Below, piece by piece: positions 7,817-16,862 of a DNA stretch of 64,000 nucleotides (position 1 is its first letter; every line of letters begins with the position of its first letter). Location of the stretch: positions 1-64,000 of the forward strand of contig NZ_BDCJ01000031.1 in the NCBI RefSeq assembly GCF_001613445.1. Direction: 5' to 3'. Under the pieces are notes generated by a model, which was given only the letters and a program-made list of their open reading frames with translations, did not search any database and was not told the origin of the DNA. This stretch comes from Nocardia grenadensis NBRC 108939. GTDB taxonomy: Bacteria > Actinomycetota > Actinomycetes > Mycobacteriales > Mycobacteriaceae. Made by a program: the position numbers and the translations under genes.

Positions 7817-8794
7817 ATGCTGCGGACCAGGTTCACCGAGACCTTCGGTATCGAACACCCGATCGTGCAGGGCGGGATGATGTGGGTCGGCCGGGCCGAA
7901 CTCGTCGCAGCCGTCGCGAACGCCGGTGGGCTCGGTTTCATCACCGCACTGACCCAGCCCACGCCCGACGACCTCCGGCGCGAGATCGAGCGCACGCGCG
8001 AACTCACCGACAAGCCGTTCGGGGTGAACCTGACCATTCTGCCCTCGATCAACCCGCCGCCGTACGAGGAGTACGCGCGGGCGATCGTGGACAGCGGGAT
8101 CAGGATCGTGGAGACGGCCGGCAGCAACCCCGAGCCGTTTCTGCCCACCTACCACGAGGCCGGGATCAAGGTGGTGCACAAATGCACCAGCGTCCGGCAC
8201 GCCCTCAAAGCCCAGAAGATCGGCGTGGACGCGGTCAGCATCGACGGCTTCGAATGCGCCGGGCATCCCGGCGAAGACGATGTACCGGGCCTGGTGCTCA
8301 TTCCCGCCGCGGCCCGCGCACTGACCATTCCGATCATCGCCTCCGGCGGTATCGCCGACGCCCGCGGCCTGGTCGCGGCGCTGGCGCTGGGCGCCGACGG
8401 CGTGAACATGGGGACCCGGTTCCTGTGCACCGAGGAGTCCTCCATCGACCGGAAGGTCAAGGAGCAGATCGTCGCCAACTCCGAGCGTGATACCAAGCTG
8501 ATCTTCCGCACCATGCACAACACCGCCCGGGTCGCCGACAACGAGGTGAGCCGCAAGGTGGTCGAGATCGAGAAGGCCGGCGGCAAATTCGAGGATGTCC
8601 GCGAACTGGTGTCCGGTGCCCGCGGCCGGCGCGTTTTCGAAGAGGGCGACCTCGACGCCGGTATCTGGTCGGTCGGGCTGTGCCAGGGCCTGATCGAGGA
8701 CATCCCGAGCTGCGCCGAACTCATCGGCCGCATGGTCGGCGAGGCCGAGGAACTGATCAGCGCGCGGCTGGCCGGTTTCGTCGCTTCGGCCTGA
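7817..8794 (+). CDS. Nitronate monooxygenase / 2-nitropropane dioxygenase-like flavoprotein
   Basis: This 325-residue FMN-dependent TIM-barrel protein belongs to the NMO/NPD family, which oxidises alkyl nitronates or related anionic substrates. The N-terminus (IEHPIVQGGMMWVGRAELVAAV) and the AGGLGFI strand are typical. So are DGFECAGHPGEDD, which contains the family His, and the phosphate-binding PIIASGGIADARGL ... GADGVNMGTRF. Length is normal. The ATG is preceded by GAGGAG. It is divergent from fadD5 and followed by a terminator hairpin, so it is probably transcribed alone. Confidence 0.88.
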   Translation: MLRTRFTETFGIEHPIVQGGMMWVGRAELVAAVANAGGLGFITALTQPTPDDLRREIERTRELTDKPFGVNLTILPSINPPPYEEYARAIVDSGIRIVETAGSNPEPFLPTYHEAGIKVVHKCTSVRHALKAQKIGVDAVSIDGFECAGHPGEDDVPGLVLIPAAARALTIPIIASGGIADARGLVAALALGADGVNMGTRFLCTEESSIDRKVKEQIVANSERDTKLIFRTMHNTARVADNEVSRKVVEIEKAGGKFEDVRELVSGARGRRVFEEGDLDAGIWSVGLCQGLIEDIPSCAELIGRMVGEAEELISARLAGFVASA

Positions 8795-8869
8795 ATCGGG
8801 CCAGTTCCCCCGCACCGGAACCCCTGGGCCTCCGTCGGACCAATGGCGATTCGATCCGACGCAGGAAAC

Positions 8870-8903
8870 GCGGGAAGCCATCCGGGAAAGGTTGGCTTCC
8901 CGC
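8870..8903. terminator. Hairpin between convergent genes
   Basis: An 11-bp perfect stem (GCGGGAAGCCA/TGGCTTCCCGC) with a 12-nt loop lies between the nitronate-monooxygenase-like gene and the convergent metallo-hydrolase gene. It is suited to terminating both. Confidence 0.65.
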
Positions 8904-8930
8904 ACTCTCCGGCCCGCCGGGCCGTCGGGT

Positions 8931-9884
8931 TCAGCGCGCCGCGAGCGCAGTCACCGCGTCGTAGTCGTGCGCGGCGACCACCTCGATACCGTCCGGCAGC
9001 GCGTGCAGCCGGTGGATGGTCTCGAAGGCGATATTGCGGTCGGCGTCGAACAATCGCCCGGGCATGGGCGCCTTCTCCCGGATCAGTTCGATCTGCAGCC
9101 GGTTCCATACCGAGTCGCCGGCGAGCAGCACCCGGCGTCCGTCACTCGTGGCCAGCAGGACGCCGATACTGCCCGGGGTGTGCCCGGCCAGGTCCACGAG
9201 TAGTACCGAACCGTCCCCGAACAGATCCAGGCTGCGCGCGAAGGTGAGCACCGGCGGACCGTCGAGCTCCAGCGGTTCCAGCGACCGGCCCTCCAGTGGC
9301 CCCCGCACCACACCGGTCGGCGCGTGCGGACCCCGCAGCGCCCAGCCCAGTTCCGCGGACGGCAACCGCACCGGCACCGAATCCGGCAGTTCGAGCACCC
9401 CGGAAATATGATCCCAGTGCAGGTGGGTGGGCAGTACGAAATCGACAGTGGCGGGGTCGAGATCGCGTGCGGCCAGTGCGTCCGCCAGCCCGAGGACCGG
9501 TTCGTCCGGCGCCACCAGTGACGGAATCGGGAAGGGCAGCCCCGGCAGCACCCGCCGGTGGACATGTGCGCACAGTGCCGGGTCCACGACGAACCGCGCC
9601 GAGGGATGCTCGACGATATAGGCGCCCATCGCCATGGGCAGATGCTCGAGACTGCGCACGCCCTCAGCGACGATGGTCGTCGGCGCCGACATCCGCCCCT
9701 GGACGAGCACGGTCAACTCCACACTCGCCCGGGCCGCGGGCAGCGGCGCGGATTCCAGCCGCGCCAGGAAATCGGTATCGGGCCGCCGCGGGCGCAGCAG
9801 CCGCGCCGGGGTGGCGGCCAGCGCCGCACAGCAGCGCAGCACAGTCGGGAGAGTGGGGGTTCGTCCGTCCACGGAATCGGCCAC
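8931..9884 (-). CDS. Metallo-beta-lactamase-fold hydrolase (lactonase-like)
   Basis: This 317-residue MBL-fold protein has the zinc-binding motif THLHWDH (HxHxDH), then LAGHTPGSIGV, the bridging aspartate in LAGDSVWN and a last histidine in AAHDYD. The spacing resembles N-acyl-homoserine-lactonase-like hydrolases, but the substrate cannot be read from sequence. The N-terminal 70 residues precede the MBL core and are basic and Ala/Leu-rich. A shorter internal start is possible because no strong ribosome-binding site precedes 9884. Confidence 0.75.
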   Translation of the reverse strand: MADSVDGRTPTLPTVLRCCAALAATPARLLRPRRPDTDFLARLESAPLPAARASVELTVLVQGRMSAPTTIVAEGVRSLEHLPMAMGAYIVEHPSARFVVDPALCAHVHRRVLPGLPFPIPSLVAPDEPVLGLADALAARDLDPATVDFVLPTHLHWDHISGVLELPDSVPVRLPSAELGWALRGPHAPTGVVRGPLEGRSLEPLELDGPPVLTFARSLDLFGDGSVLLVDLAGHTPGSIGVLLATSDGRRVLLAGDSVWNRLQIELIREKAPMPGRLFDADRNIAFETIHRLHALPDGIEVVAAHDYDAVTALAAR

Positions 9885-10238
9885 ACGGCAACGGTACCGG
9901 CCGGACCCGGGAACCAGTAGCCACAGCGGTGCGGGTCCCCCGCGATACCACGACCACGCACTACCTGCCGGTCTCCGGCGGCGCGCTGTATTCCGCGCTA
10001 GGTCGCACCGGCGCGATCTAGATCAGGTGGAGACACGCCGGCCGCGCCGAGCACGGTGATCGCGCCGCCGCGCAGATATCCCACCGGTCGATCGGTCCAG
10101 ACCGTTGGCGACGGAAGCCGCACGGCGCCAGGAGTTTCGGGCAAACCGAATCCCCGGATTTCTCCGGCATAATCGAGTCGTGAGGCCATCCGCTCGCCAC
10201 GGCCGCCAGGCAGTCCGGCTTTCCGCAATGTCACTACG
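9885..10238. other. Divergent intergenic region
   Basis: This 354-bp stretch lies between the MBL hydrolase and the PKS-like gene. A 63-codon minus-strand frame (9998-10189, ATG start) lacks a recognisable family and has mixed codon usage, so I do not call it a gene. No clear operator or RNA structure was seen. Confidence 0.4.
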
Positions 10239-12194
10239 ATGATCGCTTCACCCCAGGGAGTACTCTTCCTGTTCCCGGGCGAAGGCGGGGAACACGAGCG
10301 CATGGGCCGTATGCTGGCCGGCCGCTATCCGGTCTTCGCGGATGCGGTCGCCGCGGCCGGTGACGCGGTCGCCGCCGCCGGCGGGCCCCGGGTCTGGACT
10401 CCCCGATACGGCTTCCGCCCGCCCGGCGGATTCGAGCTCGCCGCGGATACCGTCGAACCTTCGGCACATCCGGAGTTCGTCCAACCCGCCCTGTTCGTCT
10501 ACCAGGTCGCGCTCGCCGAACTGCTCGCCGCGTGGGGTGTGCGGCCGGATGCGGCCGTCGGTCACGGTCCCGGCGAGATCGCCGCGGCGGTGACCGCCGG
10601 GGCGCTGCCACTGGCCGAGGCCGCGAAAGTGGTGGTGACGCGCGGCCGGGCGGCGGGCCGGCTGGCGGGTTCGAGCGCGACGGCCGAACTACTGACCGCC
10701 GAGTCCGAGGCGATCCGCCTGGTACGACCGCTGGATGGCAAGGTCACGGTCGCCGCGGTCAACGGTCCGCGGTCGGTACTGGTCGCCGGCGCATCTCGCT
10801 ATGTGGAGGTGGTGGTGCGCCGCGCGGAACGCCGCGGTATCGCCACCGCCCGCCACCCGCGGGATCATCCCGCGCACAGCCCGGCCATGATCGAGGCGAT
10901 ACCGCGATTCCTCGACGAGCTCGGCCCGGTTCGCTCCGGGTTCTCCCGCCTACCGTTGTATTCCAGTACCCACGCGGGCGCCGTCGTCGACGCGGCCGGT
11001 ATGTCCGCCGGATACTGGGCCGAAAACCTCACCGGCCGCGTGGAACTCGACGCGGCGCTACGGCGGGCGGCCGATGACGGGATGGCGATGATTCTGGAGG
11101 TCGGGCCGGAATCCCTGCTCGCACCGGCGGTCCGGGCGATACCGCGGTTCGCGCACACCACCTACGGCGCCGCGGACAGCTCGGATGAGGGAACCGCTTT
11201 CCTCACCTGCCTCGCGCAGTTCCACGCGGCACGCGCACTGGGCACGGCCGCGACTGCGGACGGCCGCAACGGTGTCGAGGGACAACCGGAACCGCGCGAT
11301 GGCACCGCTGTGATCGCACCGGCCGGGCGGCGTCCGGGGCCGTGCGGAATCGGAACAGATTTCCCGGCAATATCTTTCGATGATCGCGACACGGCTACGC
11401 GGTCGGACCGGTCACCGCGACCGGCCGGATCCACAGCCACGGCCGAGCCCGGCCGGCGATCGAACGGGGGGGATTTGCGGGCGGAGGTCACGGGTGCCGG
11501 AACGCTGGCATCGATACGGCTCGCCGATGACCCCCCACCCACAGATATCATCGCATGGACGCGGGTTGTCGATGCCAATAGGGCTATTCGCTTCATGGCC
11601 GGGCGCATCGCGCTCGATCCGCCCATGATGATCGATCGGACCGGAACCTACGTCGTCAGTGGTGGTTTGGGTGCCCTCGGCTCGGTGATGGTGCGCCGTC
11701 TGCTCGCCGCCGGAGCACGCGATGTGGTGGTACCGACCCGGTCACCACGGCCGGTTCCGCCGCTGCTGGAGGGGTTCGAAGAGCGGATTGTGGTGGTGCG
11801 CTGCGATACCGCCGACCGCCACGATCTGGACAACGCATTGCGCGATATCCGGGAAACCGGCTGCACCATCCGCGGAGTGATCCATGCGGCACAGGTTTTC
11901 GAGGACACCGTGGTCGATGCCGCCGTATCCGTCGATATCCCGATGGGGTCGGCGACCAGGGCCCCGCAGGCGGTGGCCGAGAACTCGATACCGGATCCGG
12001 CACTCGACGCGGGCCGGCTGGCACGTCGATTCGCCCGGATCTCCGCATCGGCGGCCCATCTCATCGAACTCACCGCGGCCGACCCGGTCGCTTTCATCGC
12101 CGTGTTCTCCACTCCGGTCGTCGGAGCGCCCCGGCCCGCCGGGGCGACGACGGCCGGACCCTGGACCTATCCGGATACCGCCGACTCCCCGTAA
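10239..12194 (+). CDS. Orphan PKS-like acyltransferase-ketoreductase protein with degenerate active sites
   Basis: This 651-residue protein is related to modular polyketide synthases but lacks ketosynthase and carrier domains. Residues 5-310 form an acyltransferase domain beginning LFLFPGEGGEHERMG. In the nucleophile elbow, GHSxG is GHGPG, so the catalytic Ser is Gly110, while Arg135 and the His213 of the AHS motif remain. After a poorly conserved linker, residues from about 465 form the start of a ketoreductase (VVSGGLGALGS nucleotide-binding loop). This domain lacks the Tyr of the catalytic Ser-Tyr-Lys set and ends early. It is either a decaying PKS or a repurposed scaffold. Context gives no pathway. 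Confidence 0.7.
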   Translation: MIASPQGVLFLFPGEGGEHERMGRMLAGRYPVFADAVAAAGDAVAAAGGPRVWTPRYGFRPPGGFELAADTVEPSAHPEFVQPALFVYQVALAELLAAWGVRPDAAVGHGPGEIAAAVTAGALPLAEAAKVVVTRGRAAGRLAGSSATAELLTAESEAIRLVRPLDGKVTVAAVNGPRSVLVAGASRYVEVVVRRAERRGIATARHPRDHPAHSPAMIEAIPRFLDELGPVRSGFSRLPLYSSTHAGAVVDAAGMSAGYWAENLTGRVELDAALRRAADDGMAMILEVGPESLLAPAVRAIPRFAHTTYGAADSSDEGTAFLTCLAQFHAARALGTAATADGRNGVEGQPEPRDGTAVIAPAGRRPGPCGIGTDFPAISFDDRDTATRSDRSPRPAGSTATAEPGRRSNGGDLRAEVTGAGTLASIRLADDPPPTDIIAWTRVVDANRAIRFMAGRIALDPPMMIDRTGTYVVSGGLGALGSVMVRRLLAAGARDVVVPTRSPRPVPPLLEGFEERIVVVRCDTADRHDLDNALRDIRETGCTIRGVIHAAQVFEDTVVDAAVSVDIPMGSATRAPQAVAENSIPDPALDAGRLARRFARISASAAHLIELTAADPVAFIAVFSTPVVGAPRPAGATTAGPWTYPDTADSP

Positions 12195-12316
12195 TCCGCC
12201 GCCGGTACCCGCGAGCACTGAACCTCCGGCGCGGCCCGAGCACGTGGGCCACGCCGGACGATAGAGATCGGGTCTACCGTTGGGCGAGAAGATGGTCGCC
12301 GGGCCGGGGAGCGGGC

Positions 12317-12721
12317 TCAGTGATCGGTCCGACCGAGCAGCCGGTCGGTTTCGCGACGTTCCCGTTTGGTCGGACGCCCGGTCCCGCGGTCTCGTTGCGG
12401 CAGGGCAGCGAGCACTTCCTTGGGCGGAGGCGGTGGACTGCGGTCGATCAGGCATTGGGCGGCGATCGGAGCACCTACCCGTTTTGTGATCACCCGTTCC
12501 ACGACGACGATGCGCTCCAGACCGTGGTTCCGGATCCGGATCTCGTCGCCCGGACGTACCGGCTGTGCGGGTTTGGCCGTCGCCCCGTTCACACGCACAT
12601 GACCGCCCCGACAGGCGGCTGCGGCAGCCGACCGAGTTTTGAACAAGCGGACAGCCCAGACCCAGGAGTCGACCCGGGCCTGGATGGTGCCGTCGTTCGG
12701 CTCGGTCGCGGCTCGGTTCAC
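12317..12721 (-). CDS. S4-domain RNA-binding protein (Hsp15/HslR-like)
   Basis: This 134-residue protein has an S4 RNA-binding domain (about residues 16-75: RVDSWVWAVRLFKTRSAA, then GGHVRVNG and KPGDEI-like VRPGDEIRI). The tail is basic. The architecture matches Hsp15/HslR, which binds stalled 50S subunits carrying nascent chains. The start is GTG at 12721, three bases after the stop of the NlpC/P60 gene, so the two are cotranscribed. A slightly later start cannot be excluded. Confidence 0.85.
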   Translation of the reverse strand: MNRAATEPNDGTIQARVDSWVWAVRLFKTRSAAAAACRGGHVRVNGATAKPAQPVRPGDEIRIRNHGLERIVVVERVITKRVGAPIAAQCLIDRSPPPPPKEVLAALPQRDRGTGRPTKRERRETDRLLGRTDH

Positions 12722-12724
12722 CCG

Positions 12725-13363
12725 CTATACGATACGACGCGCGGTGACCACATCGTCGGCGGACAGGTGGGTGTAGGAGACCGGCTCACCGGACTGCACC
12801 GCGTTCAGCAGCAGACCGTCACCGGCGTACAGGCCGACATGACCGCCACCGTTGGTGATGACGAGATCGCCGGGCTTCAGGTTGGAGAAGGCCACCGGCG
12901 CGCCCACATGGGACTGTTCGAAGCTGGTACGCGGCAGTTTGATACCGGCCTGCTTGTAGGCCCACTGGACCAGGCCGGAGCAGTCGAAGTTGGCCGGGCC
13001 GGCGGCACCCCAGGAGTACATGGCGCCGACCTTGGTCTTGGCGGCGTCGAGCGCGATATCGCCGAGGGTCTGCTGGACCGGGGCGGGCGGCGCGAAGTTG
13101 GGCAGCGCGGGAGCGGCGGGCATGGCGTGGGGGGCCTGTTCGAGGACCTGGTTCAGCTGCTGGTTGAGCTGATCGGCCTGGCTGGCGAACTGGTCCGGTA
13201 CCTCGACGTCGAACTTACCGATGCCGGGGACGTCGATCGTGGTCGTCGCGGCCGAGGCGATCGCGGGCATCGTGCCCGTAGTCGCGGCCAGCGTGCCCAT
13301 GACCAGTGCGCCCTTGACAGAATTAGGCAGCTTGGATTCTCGCTGCAAGCTGTGCTTACCCAC
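12725..13363 (-). CDS. Secreted NlpC/P60 peptidoglycan hydrolase
   Basis: This 212-residue secreted cell-wall endopeptidase starts at GTG 13363. The signal peptide is hydrophobic (SVKGALVMGTLAATTG) with an Ala-rich cleavage region around residues 34-39. A linker with a short Gln-rich helical stretch leads to the C-terminal NlpC/P60 domain, with catalytic Cys128 in NFDCSGLVQWAYK and His175 in GGGHVGLYA. It would cleave D-glutamyl-diaminopimelate-type peptide bonds. A GGAG lies 12 bases before the start. The leader upstream is long, but I could not match it to a c-di-AMP riboswitch. It heads an operon with the S4 protein. Confidence 0.87.
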   Translation of the reverse strand: MGKHSLQRESKLPNSVKGALVMGTLAATTGTMPAIASAATTTIDVPGIGKFDVEVPDQFASQADQLNQQLNQVLEQAPHAMPAAPALPNFAPPAPVQQTLGDIALDAAKTKVGAMYSWGAAGPANFDCSGLVQWAYKQAGIKLPRTSFEQSHVGAPVAFSNLKPGDLVITNGGGHVGLYAGDGLLLNAVQSGEPVSYTHLSADDVVTARRIV

Positions 13364-13762
13364 CGAGCTACGTCTCCGATCCTCGTGCTCTCCCGTCGTT
13401 CCGGTCGCGCGTCCTGCTCTATTCGCGGCGGCCGACTGCGGCGGTGACCAATGGCGCCGCCTCACTTACGAAACGACTCGACTCCACTAAGTCACAAGAA
13501 GGTTACGATGCCGCCCGGGTGTTGTCCAGCCGAACGGGTGTCCTTTTCGCGCCAACAGGGAGTACACCTGCAAAGTGCAGGCGCGCCAGCGTTTTTCGAC
13601 CCGGCAACAGGTCACGCGGAGGTCTCGTCCGGGCGTGTCCCGCCGATCCCGGCCGGTGTCACGGCGCGGTGGCGCGCAAGGCTCCGAAGGCCCACTAAGC
13701 CTCTCCAGAACCCGGCATAGATACGGACAGATTTTCCGATCGGTTCGCTACGGTGTGAGGGT
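13364..13762. other. Divergent leader region NlpC/P60 - AAA ATPase
   Basis: This 399-bp stretch holds the long 5' leader of the NlpC/P60 gene and the promoter of the ATPase. I looked for the GGGGxxACC and GGGUGAA-type blocks of a ydaO (c-di-AMP) riboswitch and did not find them. No small gene is supported. Confidence 0.4.
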
Positions 13763-14950
13763 ATGGACCCCGTGCGGAACCCGTATGCGCCCGGCGCCGG
13801 CCAGCGTCCACCGGAACTCGCCGGGCGCGGCAAACAGCTCGACGCGTTCGATATCGTCCTCGAACGGATCGCCCGGGGTCGTCCGGAGCGCAGCGTGATG
13901 CTCACCGGGCTGCGCGGGGTGGGGAAGACAGTACTGCTCAACCAGTTGCGTTCGGCCGCGGTTTCCCGGGGGTGGGGCACCGGCAAGATAGAAGCCCGCC
14001 CGGACCAGGAGTTGCGCCGGCCGCTGTCCTCGGCTCTGCACACGGCCGCGCGAGCCATCGCCAAAACGCACCACAACCAGGAACGTATCGACGATTTCCT
14101 GGGCATCCTCAAAGCGTTCGCGTTGCGCGCGTCCGCGGACAAGGGCATGCGGGAGCGATGGCAACCGGGTATCGACGTACCGGCCGTGACCGGCCGCGCC
14201 GACTCCGGCGATATCGAGATCGACCTCGTGGAACTGTTGATGGAGGCCGCGGCGCTGGCCCAGGACGTCGGCGCGGGTATCGCCGTCTTCATCGACGAGA
14301 TGCAAGATCTGGGCCCGGCCGATATCTCGGCCATCTGCGGCGCCTGCCACGAACTCAGCCAGGACACGGCGCCGTTGATCGTGGTGGGGGCGGGTCTGCC
14401 GCATCTGCCGGCGGTCCTGTCGGCGTCCAAGAGCTATTCCGAACGACTGTTCGGCTATCACCGCATCGACCGGCTGGACCGGGCGGCGGCCGACCGCGCG
14501 CTGATCGCGCCGGCCGAGCGCGAGGACGTGAAGTTCTCCGACGAGGCGCTCACCGCGCTCTATCGCAAGGCCGACGGGTATCCGTATTTCGTGCAGGCCT
14601 ACGGCAAGGCGACCTGGGATCAGGCGCCGGGCAGTCCGATCACCGCCGAGGATGTCGAGGTGGCGGCACCGACCGCCGAGGAGGAGCTCGCGGTGGGATT
14701 CTTCGGCTCCCGGTACGAACGGGCGACCCCGGCCGAACGCGAGTACATGCGCGCGATGGCCGACCTCGCCGGTGACGACGGTCCGGTCGCCACGTCGGCG
14801 GTGGCCGCCGAGCTGGGCCGCAAACCCGCATCACTGTCGCCGGCCCGCGACGGGCTCATCAAGAAAGGTCTCATCTACTCCGCGGAGCGCGGCACCATCG
14901 GGTTCACCGTCCCGCATTTCGGGCGCTACCTGCGCAGTGTCGCCACCTGA
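13763..14950 (+). CDS. AAA/Orc1-like ATP-binding protein
   Basis: This 395-residue AAA-type ATPase begins PxLAGRGKQLDAFDIVLERIARGRPE, the form seen in bacterial Orc1/Cdc6-like ATPases. Walker A is LTGLRGVGKTVLLNQL (about residues 46-60). Walker B is IAVFIDEMQDL, with DE followed by a Gln-Asp typical of the ORC/MNS type. A C-terminal winged-helix-like region (TSAVAAELGRKPASLSPARDGLIKKGLIY) could bind DNA. Function is unknown; such proteins occur as chromosomal singletons in Actinobacteria. The ATG start lies 22 bp after a TTTTCC-containing AT-rich block. Confidence 0.8.
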   Translation: MDPVRNPYAPGAGQRPPELAGRGKQLDAFDIVLERIARGRPERSVMLTGLRGVGKTVLLNQLRSAAVSRGWGTGKIEARPDQELRRPLSSALHTAARAIAKTHHNQERIDDFLGILKAFALRASADKGMRERWQPGIDVPAVTGRADSGDIEIDLVELLMEAAALAQDVGAGIAVFIDEMQDLGPADISAICGACHELSQDTAPLIVVGAGLPHLPAVLSASKSYSERLFGYHRIDRLDRAAADRALIAPAEREDVKFSDEALTALYRKADGYPYFVQAYGKATWDQAPGSPITAEDVEVAAPTAEEELAVGFFGSRYERATPAEREYMRAMADLAGDDGPVATSAVAAELGRKPASLSPARDGLIKKGLIYSAERGTIGFTVPHFGRYLRSVAT

Positions 14951-15435
14951 CAGCCACGCCATCAATCTATTGGCATTACTAGAGGAATTCGTAGAAAGGC
15001 GTAGAGAGTCCGATATCGTCGGCGGACCGCCACTGCCTCCGGGGCCGCTCACACAACCGCGGACCCCGGACATCCACCCGGCCAGCGGCGCACGCTCCCG
15101 CGACATCGCCTCCATACCGGCAATACATCTTTATGCCGTTTTCTAGTGCCTCGACTAGAGATGTTCATACAGCCATCGAGTCCCGCCGGAGCGATGTGTT
15201 CGCGATTCTCGCCTGAGCGCTAGACAGCCGTATAGACCCACACAGACCGTCGGTCGAGCTGTACACATCGGCCCCCAACCGAAACCCGATCTTGATCATC
15301 GGACGAGCCGGAATCGGGATTTTGACGTACTGTGTTGTAGATCACCTTGTGTGGTCGGTCACAAGCACGCCGGGCGGCCGGCGCAGTCCGGGCGGCGTTC
15401 CACATCGCGACCGGTCAGCAACTCAGGAGGTATCC
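14951..15435. other. AT-richer intergenic region
   Basis: These 485 bp have no convincing coding region. A weak stem (CGGCA/TGCCG followed by four Ts, 15118-15142) may terminate the ATPase transcript. The promoter of the downstream small gene is presumably close to 15300-15400, but I could not identify it with confidence. Confidence 0.35.
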
Positions 15436-15726
15436 ATGACACGTAGCGACATCGCGGAACTCCGATACGCCGTAAACCAGCTCCGCCACTCCATCGGGGT
15501 GCTGCGCACCCATTATGGGGACGCCGGCTCCGTACGGCGACTGGAGAACGACCTGGAACGGCTCTGCATCGATGCAGACGAACTGGAGAAGAGCCCGCCA
15601 CCGCAGGTGGCGGGCCGCCGCGGCCAGGAACCCATCTACGTCCCGGACAGCAAATCCGACGAATCGGCGTGGATGGGCGCCCAGGACGAGGGCCTCGGCT
15701 TCCACTCGCGGCCACGTACCCAGTGA
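15436..15726 (+). CDS. Small conserved-type hypothetical protein (helical N-terminus)
   Basis: This 96-residue protein begins MTRSDIAELRYAVNQLRHSIGVL and has a long amphipathic helical segment to about residue 55 (RRLENDLERLCIDADELE). A polar tail follows. The ATG was chosen for the excellent AGGAGG six bases upstream; the longer frame to 15292 lacks such a site. There is no signal peptide or membrane segment. I do not recognise a family. It stands alone and is followed by a strong terminator. Confidence 0.7.
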   Translation: MTRSDIAELRYAVNQLRHSIGVLRTHYGDAGSVRRLENDLERLCIDADELEKSPPPQVAGRRGQEPIYVPDSKSDESAWMGAQDEGLGFHSRPRTQ

Positions 15727-15790
15727 TCGGCCGGAGTTCACCGCCGGATAACTGAACACCGGGCATCGGGCCACAACCCGATGATCTTCG

Positions 15791-15823
15791 GACGGCCGGT
15801 CGCCGCACAGGCGACCGGCCGTC
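15791..15823 (+). terminator. Strong hairpin terminator
   Basis: A 14-bp perfect stem (GACGGCCGGTCGCC with its complement) and a 5-nt loop are followed by TTCGTTT. It lies 64 bp after the small hypothetical gene and insulates it from the sdh operon. Confidence 0.75.
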
Positions 15824-15975
15824 TTCGTTTGCGACGTGTTCACCCGCGCAAGATCGTCAGTAAATGTGGCGCAAATCACCCACCCTCTAGCTCATCGAGA
15901 TTACGCAGACCCTGCTCGTTCGATAGCGGGCCGGGCGTATGGTGCTCAGCATCACATTCGATCGCGGAGGTACCC

Positions 15976-16017
15976 ATGACCACCCGCACCGCCGATCAGC
16001 GAGGCATCGACCAGTGA
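15976..16017 (+). CDS. 13-residue leader ORF ahead of the sdh operon
   Basis: This short ORF reads MTTRTADQRGIDQ from an ATG with a GGAGG ribosome-binding site five bases upstream. It ends at a TGA that overlaps the GTG start of the membrane-anchor gene (sequence GTGA). The anchor's own start lacks a good ribosome-binding site, so translation of the anchor may be coupled to translation of this leader. The peptide resembles no attenuator type I recognise. The coupling is inference. Confidence 0.5.
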   Translation: MTTRTADQRGIDQ

Positions 16018-16847
16018 GTGCCACAACGACCACGACCGCTCCCGAAGCGGGTACAGGCGTATTCAGCAGGACCCGGGCCCGGATCACCGCCCGGACCCTA
16101 CGCACGGATCGGTGGTGGCTACCGCCGCTGATCACGGTGATCGGACTGGCCGCGTTCGTCATCTACGCGGCCATCAGATCCTTTGTACGCACGGCGTATT
16201 GGGTACCCGACTACCACTACCTGACGCCGTTCTACTCCCCCTGCCTGAGCACCTCATGCGTCGAAGGGGCGAGCCATTTCGGCACCCCGTTCGGCGACCT
16301 GCCGATGTTCCTGCCGCTCGGGTTCCTGGTGCTGCCGTTCCTGCTCGGTTTCCGGCTCACCTGCTACTACTACCGCAAGGCCTACTACCGGTCGGTGTGG
16401 TTCTCACCGCCGGCCTGCGCGGTGGCCGAACCGCACGCGAAGTACACCGGAGAGACCCGGCTGCCCCTGATCATCCAGAACGCGCACCGCTACTTCTTCT
16501 ATGTCGCGGTGCTCATCTCGCTGATCAACACCTACGACGCGGTGCTCGCCTACCACGGCAGAACCGGCGGATTCGGGCTGGGTCTGGGCAGTCTGATCAT
16601 CACCGGCAATGTGATCCTGCTCTGGGCCTACACCCTGTCCTGCCATTCCTGCCGGCATATCGCGGGCGGACGGCTCAAACACTTCTCCGCACATCCGGTG
16701 CGGTACTGGTTCTGGACACAGGTCTCCAAGCTCAACACCAGGCATATGCAGCTCGCCTGGACCACGCTGGGCACCCTCGTACTCACCGACTTCTACGTGA
16801 TGTTGGTGGCCGGCGGCACGATTTCCGATCTTCGCATCATCGACTGA
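16014..16847 (+). CDS. Succinate dehydrogenase (Sdh1) membrane anchor subunit
   Basis: This 277-residue integral membrane subunit is encoded directly before sdhA and sdhB. Five hydrophobic segments are visible, with conserved-looking His and Cys residues (NAHRYFFYVAVL, LSCHSCRHIAGG, NTRHMQLAW) that could bind haem or quinone. By gene order and sequence it corresponds to the anchor of mycobacterial Sdh1 (the Rv0249c-0247c operon). It would pass electrons from the Fe-S subunit to menaquinone. The GTG start at 16014 overlaps the stop of a 13-codon leader ORF. Confidence 0.82.
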   Translation: MSATTTTTAPEAGTGVFSRTRARITARTLRTDRWWLPPLITVIGLAAFVIYAAIRSFVRTAYWVPDYHYLTPFYSPCLSTSCVEGASHFGTPFGDLPMFLPLGFLVLPFLLGFRLTCYYYRKAYYRSVWFSPPACAVAEPHAKYTGETRLPLIIQNAHRYFFYVAVLISLINTYDAVLAYHGRTGGFGLGLGSLIITGNVILLWAYTLSCHSCRHIAGGRLKHFSAHPVRYWFWTQVSKLNTRHMQLAWTTLGTLVLTDFYVMLVAGGTISDLRIID

Positions 16848-16862
16848 GGAGTTAGCACGGCT

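Noticed and set aside
9998..10189. 63-codon minus-strand ORF with ATG start between the MBL hydrolase and the PKS-like gene
   Set aside because: No family resemblance, mixed third-position usage and no ribosome-binding site; kept as intergenic.
13364..13620. Possible ydaO (c-di-AMP) riboswitch in the NlpC/P60 leader, as found before many actinobacterial cell-wall hydrolase genes
   Set aside because: The conserved GGGG/ACC and GGGUGAA-type blocks could not be found on the minus strand.
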